From Chloroflexota bacterium (GTDB taxonomy: Bacteria; Chloroflexota; Chloroflexia; Chloroflexales; Chloroflexaceae): a stretch of DNA of 34,486 nt. The stretch spans positions 1 through 34,486 of the forward strand of contig JACAEO010000335.1 of NCBI GenBank assembly GCA_013388805.1. Reading direction: 5' to 3'. Shown in pieces: positions 34,107 through 34,486 of this stretch. A model generated the notes under the pieces. It worked only from the letters and a program-made list of their open reading frames with translations. It made no database searches and was not told the DNA's origin. Each line of letters opens with the position of its first letter. Position 1 is the stretch's first letter. A program made the translations under genes and the position numbers.

Positions 34107-34486
34107 GCTGACAACGAGACGTTGTCCTGGGCCGCATCAGAACGCCACGGTGGGCCGGCGCCACCCCATGTCATTCCGAGTGGAGCGCAGCGGAGCGAGG
34201 AATCTGGCAGCGCGGGGTCGTACGCTGCTGCGCCGTGCCAGATTCCTCACTGCGCCTGCGGCTCCGTTCGGAATTAAATGAACCATGGCATTCCGAGCGG
34301 AGCGAGGAATCTGGCAGCGCGGTGCGCTGAAGACCCCTCGCTGCGCTCGGGGTGACATGGATGGTGGCACTGTGGACCAGCGCCGCGACGACCAGCCGCG
34401 CCACGACGGGCCGGCGCCACGGCGGGCCAGTGGCGCCGGGAGCCACCCATGTCACCCCGAGCCCGTCGGCTCCGCGGCGCCCGAGC
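34107..34486. other. Gene-free right end rich in repeats
   Basis: No convincing gene. Apart from the repeat at 34173-34322, the region shows CCCCTCGCTGCGCTCGGGGTGACATGG-type remnants split into shorter pieces (34335-34361) and GCGCCACGG motifs. These look like dispersed, non-coding elements. Confidence 0.5.
34173..34322. repeat. REP-like element, two direct copies and one inverted
   Basis: Copies of ATTCCGAGxGGAGC...GAGGAATCTGGCAGCGCGG start at 34173 (longer, with a 10-base insertion) and 34290. Between them, 34237-34274 holds the reverse complement pattern TGCCAGATTCCTCACTGCG...GTTCGGAAT, so the first copy and the inverted copy can form a long hairpin. Confidence 0.75.

Overview
High-GC chromosomal DNA that reads like a member of the Chloroflexota, probably the filamentous Chloroflexia. 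This is an inference from protein style: a Pro-rich lipoprotein with a YHxxxDG core, a membrane protein with an FxWGxxQxFERxxLE tail, an isolated gatC, AsnRS, a DUF151 protein, and many small palindromic repeats. No rRNA or dnaA is present, so placement below phylum is open. Apart from two genes (30,621-32,746), the window looks like ordinary core chromosome.

Layout. 215-9,825: ruvA (-), a CocE-type hydrolase, an acyl-CoA dehydrogenase, a large multi-span envelope protein, a lipoprotein (-), a GT2-like protein, then a helical protein paired with a SRAP gene. 9,871-14,093: a DUF697 protein (-), tRNA-Gln(TTG), and the run prs, CNNM/CorC-type membrane protein, cdd. 14,094-14,780 has no gene; it carries three exact DnaA boxes and is the best oriC candidate. 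14,781-21,918: DUF151 protein (-), a frameshifted PrsW-like protease, a LysM/SH3/M23 peptidase, then parA-parB-ubiA with a parS site in the parA leader, gatC and a small membrane protein. 21,991-27,650: asnS (-) divergent from an M20 peptidase, then thrC, an aconitase-swivel-like gene and prmA as a minus-strand operon. 27,780-34,106: TPR protein (-), mltG-aroE, an AAA ATPase/TOPRIM-like pair of lower GC, a prepilin peptidase and a histidine phosphatase. The end is repeat-rich non-coding DNA.

How it fits together. DnaA boxes, parS and parAB within about 6 kb suggest an origin and segregation locus. AsnRS, GatC and tRNA-Gln fit a cell that charges Asn directly and makes Gln-tRNA by transamidation. 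Many promoters share an extended -10 (TGN-TATAAT-like) with a poor -35, and several start transcription very near the start codon. The AAA/TOPRIM-like pair is the best candidate for an accessory, possibly antiphage, system. A 138-bp element present twice, with a paired stem and an inverted loop, is the most unusual non-coding structure.
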